NCBI GenBank assembly: GCA_024239075.1
Contig: JANBVI010000032.1
Span: 109,891 to 173,890 of the forward strand
Source: Fischerella sp. CENA71
GTDB lineage: Bacteria > Cyanobacteriota > Cyanobacteriia > Cyanobacteriales > Nostocaceae
Direction: 5' to 3'
Length of the DNA: 64,000 nucleotides
A program made the translations under genes and the position numbers. Below are positions 19,870 through 28,358 of the stretch, piece after piece. The notes below the pieces were generated by a model. It did no database searches and had not been told where the DNA came from. It saw nothing but the letters and a program-made list of their open reading frames with translations. How positions within the stretch are numbered: the stretch's first letter is position 1; the number at the start of each line of letters is the position of its first letter.

Positions 19870-20760
19870 TTACACTTGATTACGCTTGCTTATCAAGTCT
19901 TCCCTACCTAAAGCTTTAAGTTGCTTATCATAACCACCTCTAGCGAATGCGTCCCAAGTGCGATAGACACCCTCTACCGTGGCATATGCTTTACCAGCTT
20001 CACCTGCGAGTTGCAAAAGCTGATCGACAACTTCTACTCGATGCTGGACGACAGAATCATCAACTCCCCACATCCCTTTAAGCTGTAATGACTCTGGGAT
20101 GTTGGACTGATCAACGTTCAAATATTGCTGTTGAGCTTGTTGCTGCTCTTGCTTGGGCAGGATTCCGTAATAGCTCGCAAACGCTAGTAAGTCTTTACGA
20201 TTGACACGACCTGGATCGTTTGAATTCTGGAATTTTGTACCGAACTGCTTTTGTATTCTCGCTAAGACTTGTGCTTGCTGGGGTGTCACCTGTGACTCTG
20301 CCGTAGTAGGGTCAAAAGACTCTAAGTACTGCTGAAATTCCTCGTCGTTACCTGCACTATTTATGAGTCTGTGGACATTTAGAGGGTCGTAACCCATATC
20401 GCCTGGTGTGGTGATTTCGCCTGTCAGGACATCATCTGCCATAGTCCCGTCGTAGCGATTTGGGTTTATCCCTAACGCGGCCCTAGCTTGCGCTTTCATT
20501 TGTGCTTCAATGTAGCGCTGATGATGTTCTGTCATTTCCGCAGGATTGGCAACCACAAGTGTTTGTAATTGCTCATCCCAATAAGCCCCACTGTTTACAG
20601 TAGGTCTACTCGTGTAAACAGTTGGAGACTCATCATAGACATAATCTCTATCGCTCGTGTCATGAGATCGATCATCCCAGCTACCAGGATATGAAGCACT
20701 ACTGGCAATGTAGACACGCTCTCCATCTGTGTCTGTCGTCCAGCCTTCTTGTTGTGTCAT
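19870..20760 (-). CDS. integrative-element protein, unknown (296 aa)
   Basis: I do not recognise a family. The protein is hydrophilic and acidic, rich in Tyr, Asp, Gln and Ser in the first 60 residues. A Gln-rich segment (KQEQQQAQQQ) lies near residue 200, and a helical C terminus follows. It has no signal peptide or membrane segment. Its ATG overlaps the stop of the upstream gene by 4 nt (ATGA), so the two are translationally coupled. A structural or accessory role in the element is possible but not shown. Confidence 0.75.
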   Translation of the reverse strand: MTQQEGWTTDTDGERVYIASSASYPGSWDDRSHDTSDRDYVYDESPTVYTSRPTVNSGAYWDEQLQTLVVANPAEMTEHHQRYIEAQMKAQARAALGINPNRYDGTMADDVLTGEITTPGDMGYDPLNVHRLINSAGNDEEFQQYLESFDPTTAESQVTPQQAQVLARIQKQFGTKFQNSNDPGRVNRKDLLAFASYYGILPKQEQQQAQQQYLNVDQSNIPESLQLKGMWGVDDSVVQHRVEVVDQLLQLAGEAGKAYATVEGVYRTWDAFARGGYDKQLKALGREDLISKRNQV

Positions 20761-21461
20761 TTTGTGATTTCCTCAAAAAATTTCTGTTCTTCTATGGTCA
20801 TGTCTGGTGTGGGTGTGCTTTCTTTTTCCTGCACATCCTCAATTACCAATGGTTGGCTGTTTTTCTTTGTGCCGTAGCGCTCGATAGCTTGAGACGCCAC
20901 ATCATGAAAGGTGAGTTGATATGTGTCTGCTATGCGTTCAACCTCTTCTACAAGTGCCACCCTAAGCTCAACTTGGATCGCTCTCCTATGTCCCGCTGCT
21001 CTATAATCGTGGTCTTTCACAGGACACTCGCCTGTGATATTGTCACCAAATGGTATGAACTTCTGTTTATACGTGCGTTGTACACGTCCTGAGATGTCTT
21101 TGTGATGCCCATCAACCACGATTGACTTGTGTAGTGGGTGTATTACGCTGTAGCTGTACCATTGTGATCGGTGTAATGGCTCAGGTTTAGGAGGACGTAA
21201 CGAGTCTACGTCTCTGACTAATGCTTCAAGTGCCACAGCTACGACGCTAGACTTTTGCTTTTTGATGTAGTAATCAACTGTATTCCGCTTTTGAAAGCTG
21301 GGGTTATTCTCTGCCTTAACGGACTCTATCAGCTTCTTGTGGTGATCATCCTCCCATAAACCATTAAAGATACTGTAGATGTTGCTGGGAATTTCAAAAG
21401 CACAGACACAAGTAGGCTCGCTTGGTGGTTGCTCATCTTTAAACAGGATTGACTTACCCAT
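20757..21461 (-). CDS. integrative-element protein with RHH-like segment (234 aa)
   Basis: No family recognised for the whole protein. The C-terminal part (about 165-195) has a strand then two helices with the spacing of a ribbon-helix-helix DNA-binding domain (AIQVELRVALVEEVERIAD then FHDVASQAIERYG). This suggests DNA binding. It overlaps the upstream gene by 8 bp and the downstream gene by 4 bp, the middle of a tightly coupled trio. It might recognise the TGTACA repeats upstream of the trio; that is inference from location. Confidence 0.75.
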   Translation of the reverse strand: MGKSILFKDEQPPSEPTCVCAFEIPSNIYSIFNGLWEDDHHKKLIESVKAENNPSFQKRNTVDYYIKKQKSSVVAVALEALVRDVDSLRPPKPEPLHRSQWYSYSVIHPLHKSIVVDGHHKDISGRVQRTYKQKFIPFGDNITGECPVKDHDYRAAGHRRAIQVELRVALVEEVERIADTYQLTFHDVASQAIERYGTKKNSQPLVIEDVQEKESTPTPDMTIEEQKFFEEITK

Positions 21462-22176
21462 GTTGTGCCTCCTTAATCATCTGGGCCACAACTCTCTCAA
21501 TCTTGGGCATGAGTAAAGTAATGATTGCTTGCTCTTGGGCGTATACAATCGCCTCTAGCTGCTCATTGGTGAGATTTAGATATTGAGACACCAAGGCAGT
21601 ATTAAGGCTGGATGTACTGCGTGTAGAGTCTACTAAGTTGGCTTGTTGTTGTGCTTTAGCCTCTCTATGTCCAGCCAAAAGAATGTCTATTTGTTTGTCT
21701 GATGCGTTGTTATTATTCCATATCTGCCTTGCTTCCATTGCACACATTTCTTTGCCGTATGCTCTGATTCGTTGTGTGTCTGGTAAGTCATCATATGGGT
21801 TCTTATTAACCTTCCCGAACTCACGCTGATATTTGGATAATGCCTTCTCTGGCTGGTGAGCATTAATATCATCAACCATGAGGTCTGGCATAGCTGGAGA
21901 TATTGGGTGATCGTGATATCTTTCACGCATTCTTAGCAATAGTTGGGCATTGTCCTCATTACGAACTAACCCTTTACCATCTACCCACCTACCCTCACTA
22001 GGCTTCACTTCTGAGGTGGGTTGACTCGTTGTGTAGTCCCTAATCTCTTTACCTTTCTTTACATTATCTGAGGTGATATAAGCTCCAACTAGTTCATCAT
22101 CCAAGTCTTCAGAGTATATGGCGGATGTTCCCTTATGTGTGCGACTACCGCCTGTTGTCTTATCTTTCATACCCAA
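21454..22176 (-). CDS. integrative-element protein, unknown (240 aa)
   Basis: First gene of the coupled trio. It is hydrophilic. A disordered-looking N terminus (GGSRTHKGTSAIYSED) leads to a helical middle and a C-terminal amphipathic helix (LTNEQLEAIVYAQEQAIITL). No enzyme motif is visible. Transcription probably starts in the TGTACA-rich region just upstream. Codon choice and amino-acid composition look like its two downstream neighbours and unlike the flanking chromosomal genes. Confidence 0.75.
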   Translation of the reverse strand: MGMKDKTTGGSRTHKGTSAIYSEDLDDELVGAYITSDNVKKGKEIRDYTTSQPTSEVKPSEGRWVDGKGLVRNEDNAQLLLRMRERYHDHPISPAMPDLMVDDINAHQPEKALSKYQREFGKVNKNPYDDLPDTQRIRAYGKEMCAMEARQIWNNNNASDKQIDILLAGHREAKAQQQANLVDSTRSTSSLNTALVSQYLNLTNEQLEAIVYAQEQAIITLLMPKIERVVAQMIKEAQHG

Positions 22177-22276
22177 CCTTAGTACTGCTATACCTATCCA
22201 TTATCTCTGGTGTAAGTTATGGGTGGCAACTGTACCCCACAACTCATAACTATTATTGTGCTTAGGTTACAGCGTA

Positions 22277-22600
22277 TGTACATTTGTGAGAATGAGAACT
22301 ATTATCATTCATGTAGTCTCTACATAATGTACATGGGTATGATTTGTTACATCATTATCCTATGTATGTGTGACAGAAGTGTACAGCTAATGTACAGCTA
22401 TGACATGCATTCATACGATAGAGAGAGAGCAGCCGTATTTGTGCTTGGTCTTAGAAAGTTCAAATGTAAGCTGAATGAACCTCAATAGAGTCTTTTGCTC
22501 AATTTCAGTTAACTTATGAAATTCTGATTTGTACACCATATGTACCCCAAATGTGCTAGACCTTTTTAGTTTGCTTTTTAGACTTAGGTGCTTTTGTACA
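22277..22600. promoter_or_regulatory. cluster of six TGTACA palindromes
   Basis: TGTACA occurs at 22277, 22328, 22380, 22391, 22530 and 22595, with near copies between. Two of them lie in an 11-bp direct repeat (TGTACAGCTAA / TGTACAGCTAT). The cluster fills the 379-bp spacer upstream of the gene trio and the end of the next gene. It may be an operator array or iteron-type replication/partition site of the element. Confidence 0.5.
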
Positions 22601-23110
22601 CCCGAAACCTTTATTTTGTTTGTTTGACCGTGAAACAAAGAACGGGTACTTAAGCTTAAAAGAGAGATGCTTATGTTGTGTTTCGTGTTTTTCTAAAGCA
22701 CTACCGTCAAGTAATGGTTTTAGTATCTCCCCTTCTAAATACACAGTCATCGTGTGTAAAACGTATGGATTTAACAACACTAATACAGGGATAGCTTTAT
22801 GATCTCTTTTCCAGTACTCTACACGCAGCATTAATTTACTGTAATTAGTTTTTACCAATTCATTCGGAAGTTTTGAAATGTTCTCCAATAGTTGTTTTTC
22901 TGAAATAAAAGAGCATTGAGAATGCATAACCCCAGACTCTTCTAAAAAACAAAAATTGTGATACATCAACGCGCCAGCTTCACCATTATCAAAGTGCGCC
23001 TTAAGCCCTTCGTAGTCCTGAATAAAATGCTTGGGTATTACATTTTTCGCAAAATAATCAACAAAGCTGTAGCCCTTATCGCTATCATCTGGATTTAACA
23101 TTTTAACCAC
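22556..23110 (-). CDS. integrative-element protein, unknown (184 aa)
   Basis: No family recognised. The start reads MVKMLNPDDSDKGYSF. A middle part with aromatic and Leu residues contains VLVLLNPYVLHTMTVYLEGE, and the tail is strongly basic (SKKQTKKV), which suggests nucleic-acid contact. It lies 54 bp downstream of the primase-helicase gene and is probably co-transcribed with it, although a plus-oriented hairpin separates them. Confidence 0.7.
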   Translation of the reverse strand: MVKMLNPDDSDKGYSFVDYFAKNVIPKHFIQDYEGLKAHFDNGEAGALMYHNFCFLEESGVMHSQCSFISEKQLLENISKLPNELVKTNYSKLMLRVEYWKRDHKAIPVLVLLNPYVLHTMTVYLEGEILKPLLDGSALEKHETQHKHLSFKLKYPFFVSRSNKQNKGFGCTKAPKSKKQTKKV

Positions 23111-23133
23111 CTATGTTTATGTTGAATGTGTGT

Positions 23134-23159
23134 CCCCGGCAGTACACCGGGGCTTTTTT
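23134..23159 (+). terminator. plus-oriented intrinsic terminator between minus-strand genes
   Basis: Stem CCCCGG/CCGGGG with a 7-nt loop, followed on the plus strand by six T residues. Both neighbouring genes are on the minus strand, so it would stop antisense transcription running into the primase gene. On the minus strand it lacks a downstream T-run. Confidence 0.6.
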
Positions 23160-23164
23160 ATTGC

Positions 23165-25990
23165 TTAGTCTTGTGGCGTGACGTGGGTTAACAGATGTAA
23201 GGCAAAGCAGTATATGCCTTCTGTGGACACACCGTCTTTAATAATATGTACGCGAGCCATAGCACCCGTAGACCCTACAGTGAAACACTCAATGATGCCT
23301 GTTTCCTTCTTTGACGGGAAGCCAGGATAAGAGATTATGACCTCATCACCTGCTTTGTACGTCTTACCTTCGTATTCGTACTCAGACACTTCAGACACTT
23401 TCCGCGCACTTTCTACAGAAGTTTCCGAACTTTCCGCGACTTTCCGCGCACTTTCCGCACGCCTTCCGTCGTCTGTATTCCTTTCTACATCAGCATTCCA
23501 GGCATTTTTACCATCAGACTTTCCGCTTTTCCGCACACTTTTTGGGGAATTACTAAAAATATTTTTTCCACCCTTATGTGTCTCATTAGGTGATACTAAT
23601 GATCTATTGTTGTTCTCAGATGAGGAACAATTTTTTTCTATATGTTCTTTTTGCGCGGAAAGTGCGGAAAGTTCCTCTATATATTCTTCTTTATTGTTTA
23701 AAGAATAAGGGTTCTGGGCGTTTTCAGTGTGCGGAATCTTCGCGGAAAAGTGCGGAAAGTTGCGGAAAGTTGCTTTAGCCCTTATCACTGAGGGTCTAGG
23801 GAGTATGTCTGGTAGTTGTAATCTTTCCTCTCTAATGTCTTTTACCGTGCTACAGGCTAGTGAGGTTAGGTTGTATTTACCATATCCACTTTCTTCTATC
23901 CAGTTCGCACCTTCTAATGTGTCACATAGCTTGTATGCTTTTGTCTTCCCGCATTTGAAGGCCTCCATAATGTGCGTAACCTTGAAAGATTTATATAAAT
24001 CTCCATTAGCATTCGAGTCTAGCCATTCATACAAGGTGACGATGTTATTGAGGTTTAAATCATTGCTTGTTGTAAGCTTTCTTCGGAATATCTTAGACAC
24101 CATAGGGTATACAAAATCATAAACCTCAAAATCAACTTCTTTCTTGCCTAGTAGTAATGCTGTATTGGTTAACGTAATGTTCAACCGTTTAAGCATTCTA
24201 GACATGGTTGTCTGCTTTACTTCTATGTGGTCAAACAAAAGCTTTGCAAATTCCTCACTAAATGTAGGCAGTGGACTTTCAGCAGCTATTCGTATAGCTT
24301 CCCTGACTATCTCCACACTTTCGGGGTCTATATCCTCAAGTCTTTTTGGCTCAAGAGCGATTAAGGAATTCCACGCCGCACCCCTCATATATTCTTGATC
24401 CTCTGGCATTGGTGGCTCATTAAACCTACTCCTTATCTCATCTTCTGCTTCACCAAAAATTGAGGTTAGGGTTGCATCAGTAGCACCCATCTGTAAGCTT
24501 ATGGTTGCAGTCACTAGGAATTCAGTAGGGACAAATGTATCGTCCTCTTTTTCTAGCAATCTTAGGTTACATTGTCCTCTAGTGATTAGTTCCTTAAATA
24601 GCGTCACGACTAAAGGATCGCTAAATAGTGTAGACATCTCATCGACAAAAATTACTTTTCTGTCTAATACACTTCCCGAACGTTTTAACCATCCATAAGT
24701 TACGGCTGATAGTCTTTCTCTCGATTCTGGTGGCGTTAGTGATTCAATAGCATTCATCACTACAGACTTACCCGCCGATGTAGAGCCATTCCAGATATTT
24801 TGCTGTGCGCGTTCTACTCTGCCTGATAGTGTCCCTAGTGTAGATTGGAGTCCGAAATTAACATGGTCTTCAATGCCTACTATTCCTGCTTTTCTAACGA
24901 TTTCACCAACAAGTTCAAAGAATTTACCACTACTTAATAGCTTTTCAGCTTTAAGCCGTAAGTGCGGATCAGGCTTCCTTTTACTTGGTTTGTCGTTACT
25001 TTTCTTTTTCTGTAGTGCTAGATATTTCTTTTTAAAGTCAAGTGCTTTTTGCCCTAGCTCTATGTATATCTTTCTGGTGTCCGCGCCAAACTTCAATCTT
25101 TTTTTAAGATCGTCAACTTCGGCAATATATGCCTCTCGTGGGATTCTACTTGAAGCTAGCCACAGTAATTTGCGAATTAATAGAGCTTGATCAGATATAG
25201 AATTTACGCGTCTTAAAGCTTCTTTGATGAAGTCTTTAGGTGTGTGCGCTTTGTTTACTAGCTCCTCAAAATTTTCCTTGGTGTGTCCAGCTTTAAAGTA
25301 TTCCTCTGCTCCTGACTTCTTGTCGTTGTTGCATTCTGGAATAATTACAATTTTTCCTCCTGTCCACTCAGCCGCGTTAACCAGATTGTGGACTACTTGC
25401 GGATTGTGCCAGGCATCGTTATCAAAAAAGATAGTTAATTTAGAGTTCTGGGGTAAAAGCTTGTAGTGTGATACTCCAGCCATAGCGCCGCAAGCATAGC
25501 CATAATGGAAATTCAACACTAATGCGTCAAACATTCCTTCTGTAACACCTTGAGCATTCTCAGGCATCCAAACTTGAGAAGGTACGCGGTAAGGACTTTG
25601 ATATTTAATAACTCTTCCATTAGTGCCTACTTTGGGATAGTCTGGCCTGATCTGATAAAATCCTTTCCCAAAATCAAATAATAAGCCTACGTGATCTTGA
25701 GCGTAACCCGCTTTATCATTCAACTCTTGCAGTAGGTTATACACGCCTAACTCTTCCGCGTCCCTTCTGTACACGGACTTAAGTAGGTTTAACTCTTCCA
25801 TCTTGGCTATTTGCTCAGGAGTGAAGCCCCTACCAAGAATATGATTGTAGTCACAAAGCGCTAATGATGATAATTTATTGGAGTCTAAATCTGCTCTCAA
25901 GTCTTGATTGGTAAGATTTTCAGGCTCTTGTTGCTTAGTGCCGCGACGTGCGTTAGAATTAGCACTATAAGCGAATGTCTGTTTAACCAT
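23165..25990 (-). CDS. Toprim-domain primase-helicase-like replication protein
   Basis: 941 aa. The N-terminal third has Toprim-like motifs: VTEGMFDALVL (conserved Glu) and IFFDNDAW (Asp pair), as in plasmid/phage DnaG-type primases (DUF3854-like). A P-loop ATPase core follows, with Walker A GSTSAGKS (about 398-405) and Walker B KVIFVDEM (about 445-452), typical of element-encoded replicative helicases. A winged-helix-like region and a long Ser/Lys/Glu-rich tail with ESARKVAESSETSVESARKV repeats come next. It probably starts replication of the excised element. Ribosome site AAAGGATT precedes the ATG. The family level is inferred; the order of motifs is visible. Confidence 0.8.
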   Translation of the reverse strand: MVKQTFAYSANSNARRGTKQQEPENLTNQDLRADLDSNKLSSLALCDYNHILGRGFTPEQIAKMEELNLLKSVYRRDAEELGVYNLLQELNDKAGYAQDHVGLLFDFGKGFYQIRPDYPKVGTNGRVIKYQSPYRVPSQVWMPENAQGVTEGMFDALVLNFHYGYACGAMAGVSHYKLLPQNSKLTIFFDNDAWHNPQVVHNLVNAAEWTGGKIVIIPECNNDKKSGAEEYFKAGHTKENFEELVNKAHTPKDFIKEALRRVNSISDQALLIRKLLWLASSRIPREAYIAEVDDLKKRLKFGADTRKIYIELGQKALDFKKKYLALQKKKSNDKPSKRKPDPHLRLKAEKLLSSGKFFELVGEIVRKAGIVGIEDHVNFGLQSTLGTLSGRVERAQQNIWNGSTSAGKSVVMNAIESLTPPESRERLSAVTYGWLKRSGSVLDRKVIFVDEMSTLFSDPLVVTLFKELITRGQCNLRLLEKEDDTFVPTEFLVTATISLQMGATDATLTSIFGEAEDEIRSRFNEPPMPEDQEYMRGAAWNSLIALEPKRLEDIDPESVEIVREAIRIAAESPLPTFSEEFAKLLFDHIEVKQTTMSRMLKRLNITLTNTALLLGKKEVDFEVYDFVYPMVSKIFRRKLTTSNDLNLNNIVTLYEWLDSNANGDLYKSFKVTHIMEAFKCGKTKAYKLCDTLEGANWIEESGYGKYNLTSLACSTVKDIREERLQLPDILPRPSVIRAKATFRNFPHFSAKIPHTENAQNPYSLNNKEEYIEELSALSAQKEHIEKNCSSSENNNRSLVSPNETHKGGKNIFSNSPKSVRKSGKSDGKNAWNADVERNTDDGRRAESARKVAESSETSVESARKVSEVSEYEYEGKTYKAGDEVIISYPGFPSKKETGIIECFTVGSTGAMARVHIIKDGVSTEGIYCFALHLLTHVTPQD

Positions 25991-26383
25991 ACAATCCTTT
26001 GTTATTTAGTAGTGTGTGAACCGGATGTCTCTTTAACCAGATGTCTGTTTAACTAAATCAATCCTTTGTATGTGAGTAAGTAGGCATGAGCTTGTTAGGT
26101 TATTTTTTTGTTGTCCTCTAACGTTTTCAGACGTTGGAGGGCTATTGTTTTATGTGGAGTTTTTAGGTAATCAAGCAGGGTTTGCTCTCTTCGTATTCCC
26201 TGTAAAACTCACATACTACATAGAGATGGTTAGACTCTAGCGCTGTTTAGCTTTTGGTATCAACCTCTTAGTGTGGCGCTACCTTATCTCTACGGTATAT
26301 TCACTAAATCGCTGAAACCCTTGTGGTTGCAATTAGTTTCAAAAATATACTAACTATCTTTTTAACTGTGCCTAGTGGAGTAT
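25991..26383. other. spacer between integrase and primase genes, with duplicated leader
   Basis: Contains a partial tandem duplication of the primase 5' region. The block with GTTAAACAGACAT and CAAAGGATTG that spans the primase start recurs about 62 bp upstream (26036-26068), and a shorter third copy is at 26020-26036. A 10-bp near-perfect hairpin (CCTCTAACGT / ACGTTGGAGG) lies at about 26115-26140. No gene was seen. Confidence 0.5.
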
Positions 26384-27511
26384 TTATTTAGGCAAGTATT
26401 CAGGCAGCTTTAGACCACCAATTACACCAGCATAATTTTTGTACAACACATCTACACTGTGACCAGTGATAGTAGCCACCTCTACAGGTTTCATACCACT
26501 TTGTAGGGCATGAGATACGAATGTATGCCGACAGAGGTAAAACCTTCTATAAGGCACTCCAGCAGCATCTAATGCTGGCTTCCAGACACGGTTGATAAAG
26601 TTCTCTTCCTTGATCGCCTTACCTGTGGGTGAGGTAAAGATAAGCTCATCTGGTTCACCCTTTGGAAGCGATCGCAAGATTTCCGCAGCAGTACCCGTTA
26701 AGGGTACGGTACGAGATTTGTTATTCTTGGCTGCTACTTGCTTACCGTGGGTGATGCACTCCCCAATCCAAATATAGGTGTCACAAACATGTCTCCATCT
26801 CAGTCCTCTTGCTTCTCCCGATCGCAGTCCACTAGCTAGTGTGAATCGTACAAATGGTATGTAACGCTCAGGAATGTAGCTGAGGATAGATCGTATTTCA
26901 TCTACGGTAAAAGGTTTTGGTGGCTGTTTTGGGGGTACTTTAATCGACTGTATAACCGCCTTTAACTCATAGCTTTCAATATCAGCCCACCTCAGGCAAG
27001 CTTGTAGCAATAATAGTCTCTCTTTTATAACTCTTCGATTACATGAAACCTCCATAAATCTTATTAGTTTATAGATGTCTGATTCTAGTAACTCATCTGG
27101 TAACTTATCAGCTATCCCAACATCTTTGATTTGGCTCAATAAAGCTTGATATTTATGAATAGTACTAACAGAAACAGTTCTAGCCTTGTACTCTATGAAT
27201 CCACTAAGTAGTTGTTCTAAATCTATGATTTCAACTGTATGTTGTGGTTGTTTGTATCGTGCTAGAGACTCGTCAAAATTATCATGTTTGATATCTCTAG
27301 ATACTATGTTGGCTATCTTTTGGGCTTTTCTTCTATTCCAGTCGTTATCCTTTAGACCAACATGAAAAGCTAATTGTTTACTGTTGTAAGTAAATCGTAA
27401 TCTCAGTGATTTTCGTATTACTTCAACAGTAACTTTTGGTCTTTTATTTAGTTTGTTCTTAAACTTTGTTACCACATTAGTACTCCCACCTATGGTACTT
27501 TGTGGCTGCAT
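26384..27511 (-). CDS. tyrosine recombinase / phage-type integrase
   Basis: 375 aa. A basic N-terminal arm-binding region and a SAM-like core-binding domain (about 115-195) precede the catalytic domain. Catalytic residues are visible: Arg in SGLRSGEARGLRW, Lys in NNKSRTVPL, Arg in FYLCRHTFVSHAL, His in ITGHSVDVLY and the nucleophile Tyr in YKNYAG. The usual His two residues before the second Arg is replaced by Tyr/Leu context, as in many family members. The gene starts 29 bp from the broken tRNA-Ala, the usual position of an integrase next to its attachment site. It catalyses integration and excision of the element. Confidence 0.92.
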   Translation of the reverse strand: MQPQSTIGGSTNVVTKFKNKLNKRPKVTVEVIRKSLRLRFTYNSKQLAFHVGLKDNDWNRRKAQKIANIVSRDIKHDNFDESLARYKQPQHTVEIIDLEQLLSGFIEYKARTVSVSTIHKYQALLSQIKDVGIADKLPDELLESDIYKLIRFMEVSCNRRVIKERLLLLQACLRWADIESYELKAVIQSIKVPPKQPPKPFTVDEIRSILSYIPERYIPFVRFTLASGLRSGEARGLRWRHVCDTYIWIGECITHGKQVAAKNNKSRTVPLTGTAAEILRSLPKGEPDELIFTSPTGKAIKEENFINRVWKPALDAAGVPYRRFYLCRHTFVSHALQSGMKPVEVATITGHSVDVLYKNYAGVIGGLKLPEYLPK

Positions 27512-27540
27512 ATTAGCTCAGTGTTAGTGTCTTTAGACAA

Positions 27541-27579
27541 GGTGCGATCGCAGCGCTCTACCAACTGAGCTAATTCCCC
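27541..27579 (-). pseudogene. 5' half of tRNA-Ala (CGC), integration-site remnant
   Basis: The 39 nt read, on the minus strand, as acceptor 5' strand GGGGAAT, D arm GCTCAGTTGGTAGAGC, anticodon 5' strand CTGCG and loop ATCGCAC (anticodon CGC). The sequence then departs from a tRNA; the 3' anticodon strand, T arm and 3' acceptor strand are absent. The break is at the anticodon loop, a common crossover place for tyrosine integrases. Confidence 0.75.
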
Positions 27580-27620
27580 GATCAGTTGTTTGTTCCACTA
27601 ACAACCAACAATTTCCTATG

Positions 27621-28349
27621 TTAACACTCACCTGCGGTTGGTTGGCACTGTTTTTGTAAATAGACTTCCTGCACACGTTCTAGTTCTAAATCAGTCAGAT
27701 AATCTACAGTCCAATTTGCTAGACGTTGAAGCATATGGAAGGGGTAAGTGTTTGCTATACCCACAACTTGCATCCCAGCGCGTTTTGCTGCTTGGATACC
27801 AGCTGGGGTATCTTCAATTGCTAAACACTCACTTGGTTGTAGGTTCAACGCTGGATATGTTTGGTTGAGGCGTTCTACTGCTAATAAGTAACCATCGGGT
27901 TCTGGTTTACTTGTGGTGATGTCATCGCCAGCAACAATCACAGGAAAGTATTCAGTGAGTTTGGCACGTTCTAGAACGAGTTCTATTTCTTGACGAATTG
28001 CACCACTGACTAACGCTAAGTTTAAGTTGCGCGATCGCACTTGAAAGATTAAGTCATCCAAACCCGGATACAAAGGCAATTTTTCTAGTTTTTCTATTTC
28101 CAGCGCATATAACTTTGCCTTTTTTGTCAGCAGTTGAGTTAAGTATTGTTCACTCATAACTCTACCGCGACGAGTGAGTAAATCTTGAAAACAGGCGCGA
28201 TCGCTCCTACCCAGAGAAGCTTGGCGTTCATCTCGGCGTTGAGGTTGGAGATTTTCTTGAATCAGAATCTCATCAATAAGTTGTAGGTGGATCGACTCAT
28301 CATCAATGATGACGCCATTAAAATCAAATAGAACTGCCTTTAAAGTCAT
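27621..28349 (-). CDS. HAD-superfamily hydrolase (beta-phosphoglucomutase-like subfamily)
   Basis: 242 aa, Rossmann-type HAD core with a helical cap after motif I. Motifs: I FDFNGVIID (D9-F-N11), II LALVSGA (Ser), III Lys in SKPEPDGY, and IV IEDTPAGIQAA. Motif I normally has a second Asp (DxD) as general acid/base; here it is Asn11, so ordinary phosphatase or mutase activity may be altered. The gene is 9 bp downstream of the methyltransferase gene and probably co-transcribed with it. The substrate is unknown. Confidence 0.85.
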   Translation of the reverse strand: MTLKAVLFDFNGVIIDDESIHLQLIDEILIQENLQPQRRDERQASLGRSDRACFQDLLTRRGRVMSEQYLTQLLTKKAKLYALEIEKLEKLPLYPGLDDLIFQVRSRNLNLALVSGAIRQEIELVLERAKLTEYFPVIVAGDDITTSKPEPDGYLLAVERLNQTYPALNLQPSECLAIEDTPAGIQAAKRAGMQVVGIANTYPFHMLQRLANWTVDYLTDLELERVQEVYLQKQCQPTAGEC

Positions 28350-28358
28350 GCGTTTGTA

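Larger units (their letters stand above)
19733..27579 (-). mobile_element. integrative element remnant at tRNA-Ala(CGC)
   Basis: About 7.8 kb. All substantial genes are on the minus strand: tyrosine integrase next to a broken tRNA-Ala, a Toprim/ATPase primase-helicase, and four unknown genes in a partly overlapping set. The block lacks chromosomal housekeeping genes. The integrase end is at the tRNA 5' half (27541-27579). At the other end no 3' tRNA half or second att copy is present; the element abuts the palindrome and the truncated kinase. I infer an excision-defective element that lost its far end. No capsid, tail or conjugation genes are visible. Confidence 0.75.

Noticed and set aside
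22411-22638. 75-codon minus-strand frame near the TGTACA cluster
   Set aside because: It overlaps the 184-aa gene in another phase and lacks a ribosome site. A 42-aa internal version is not excluded but cannot be supported.
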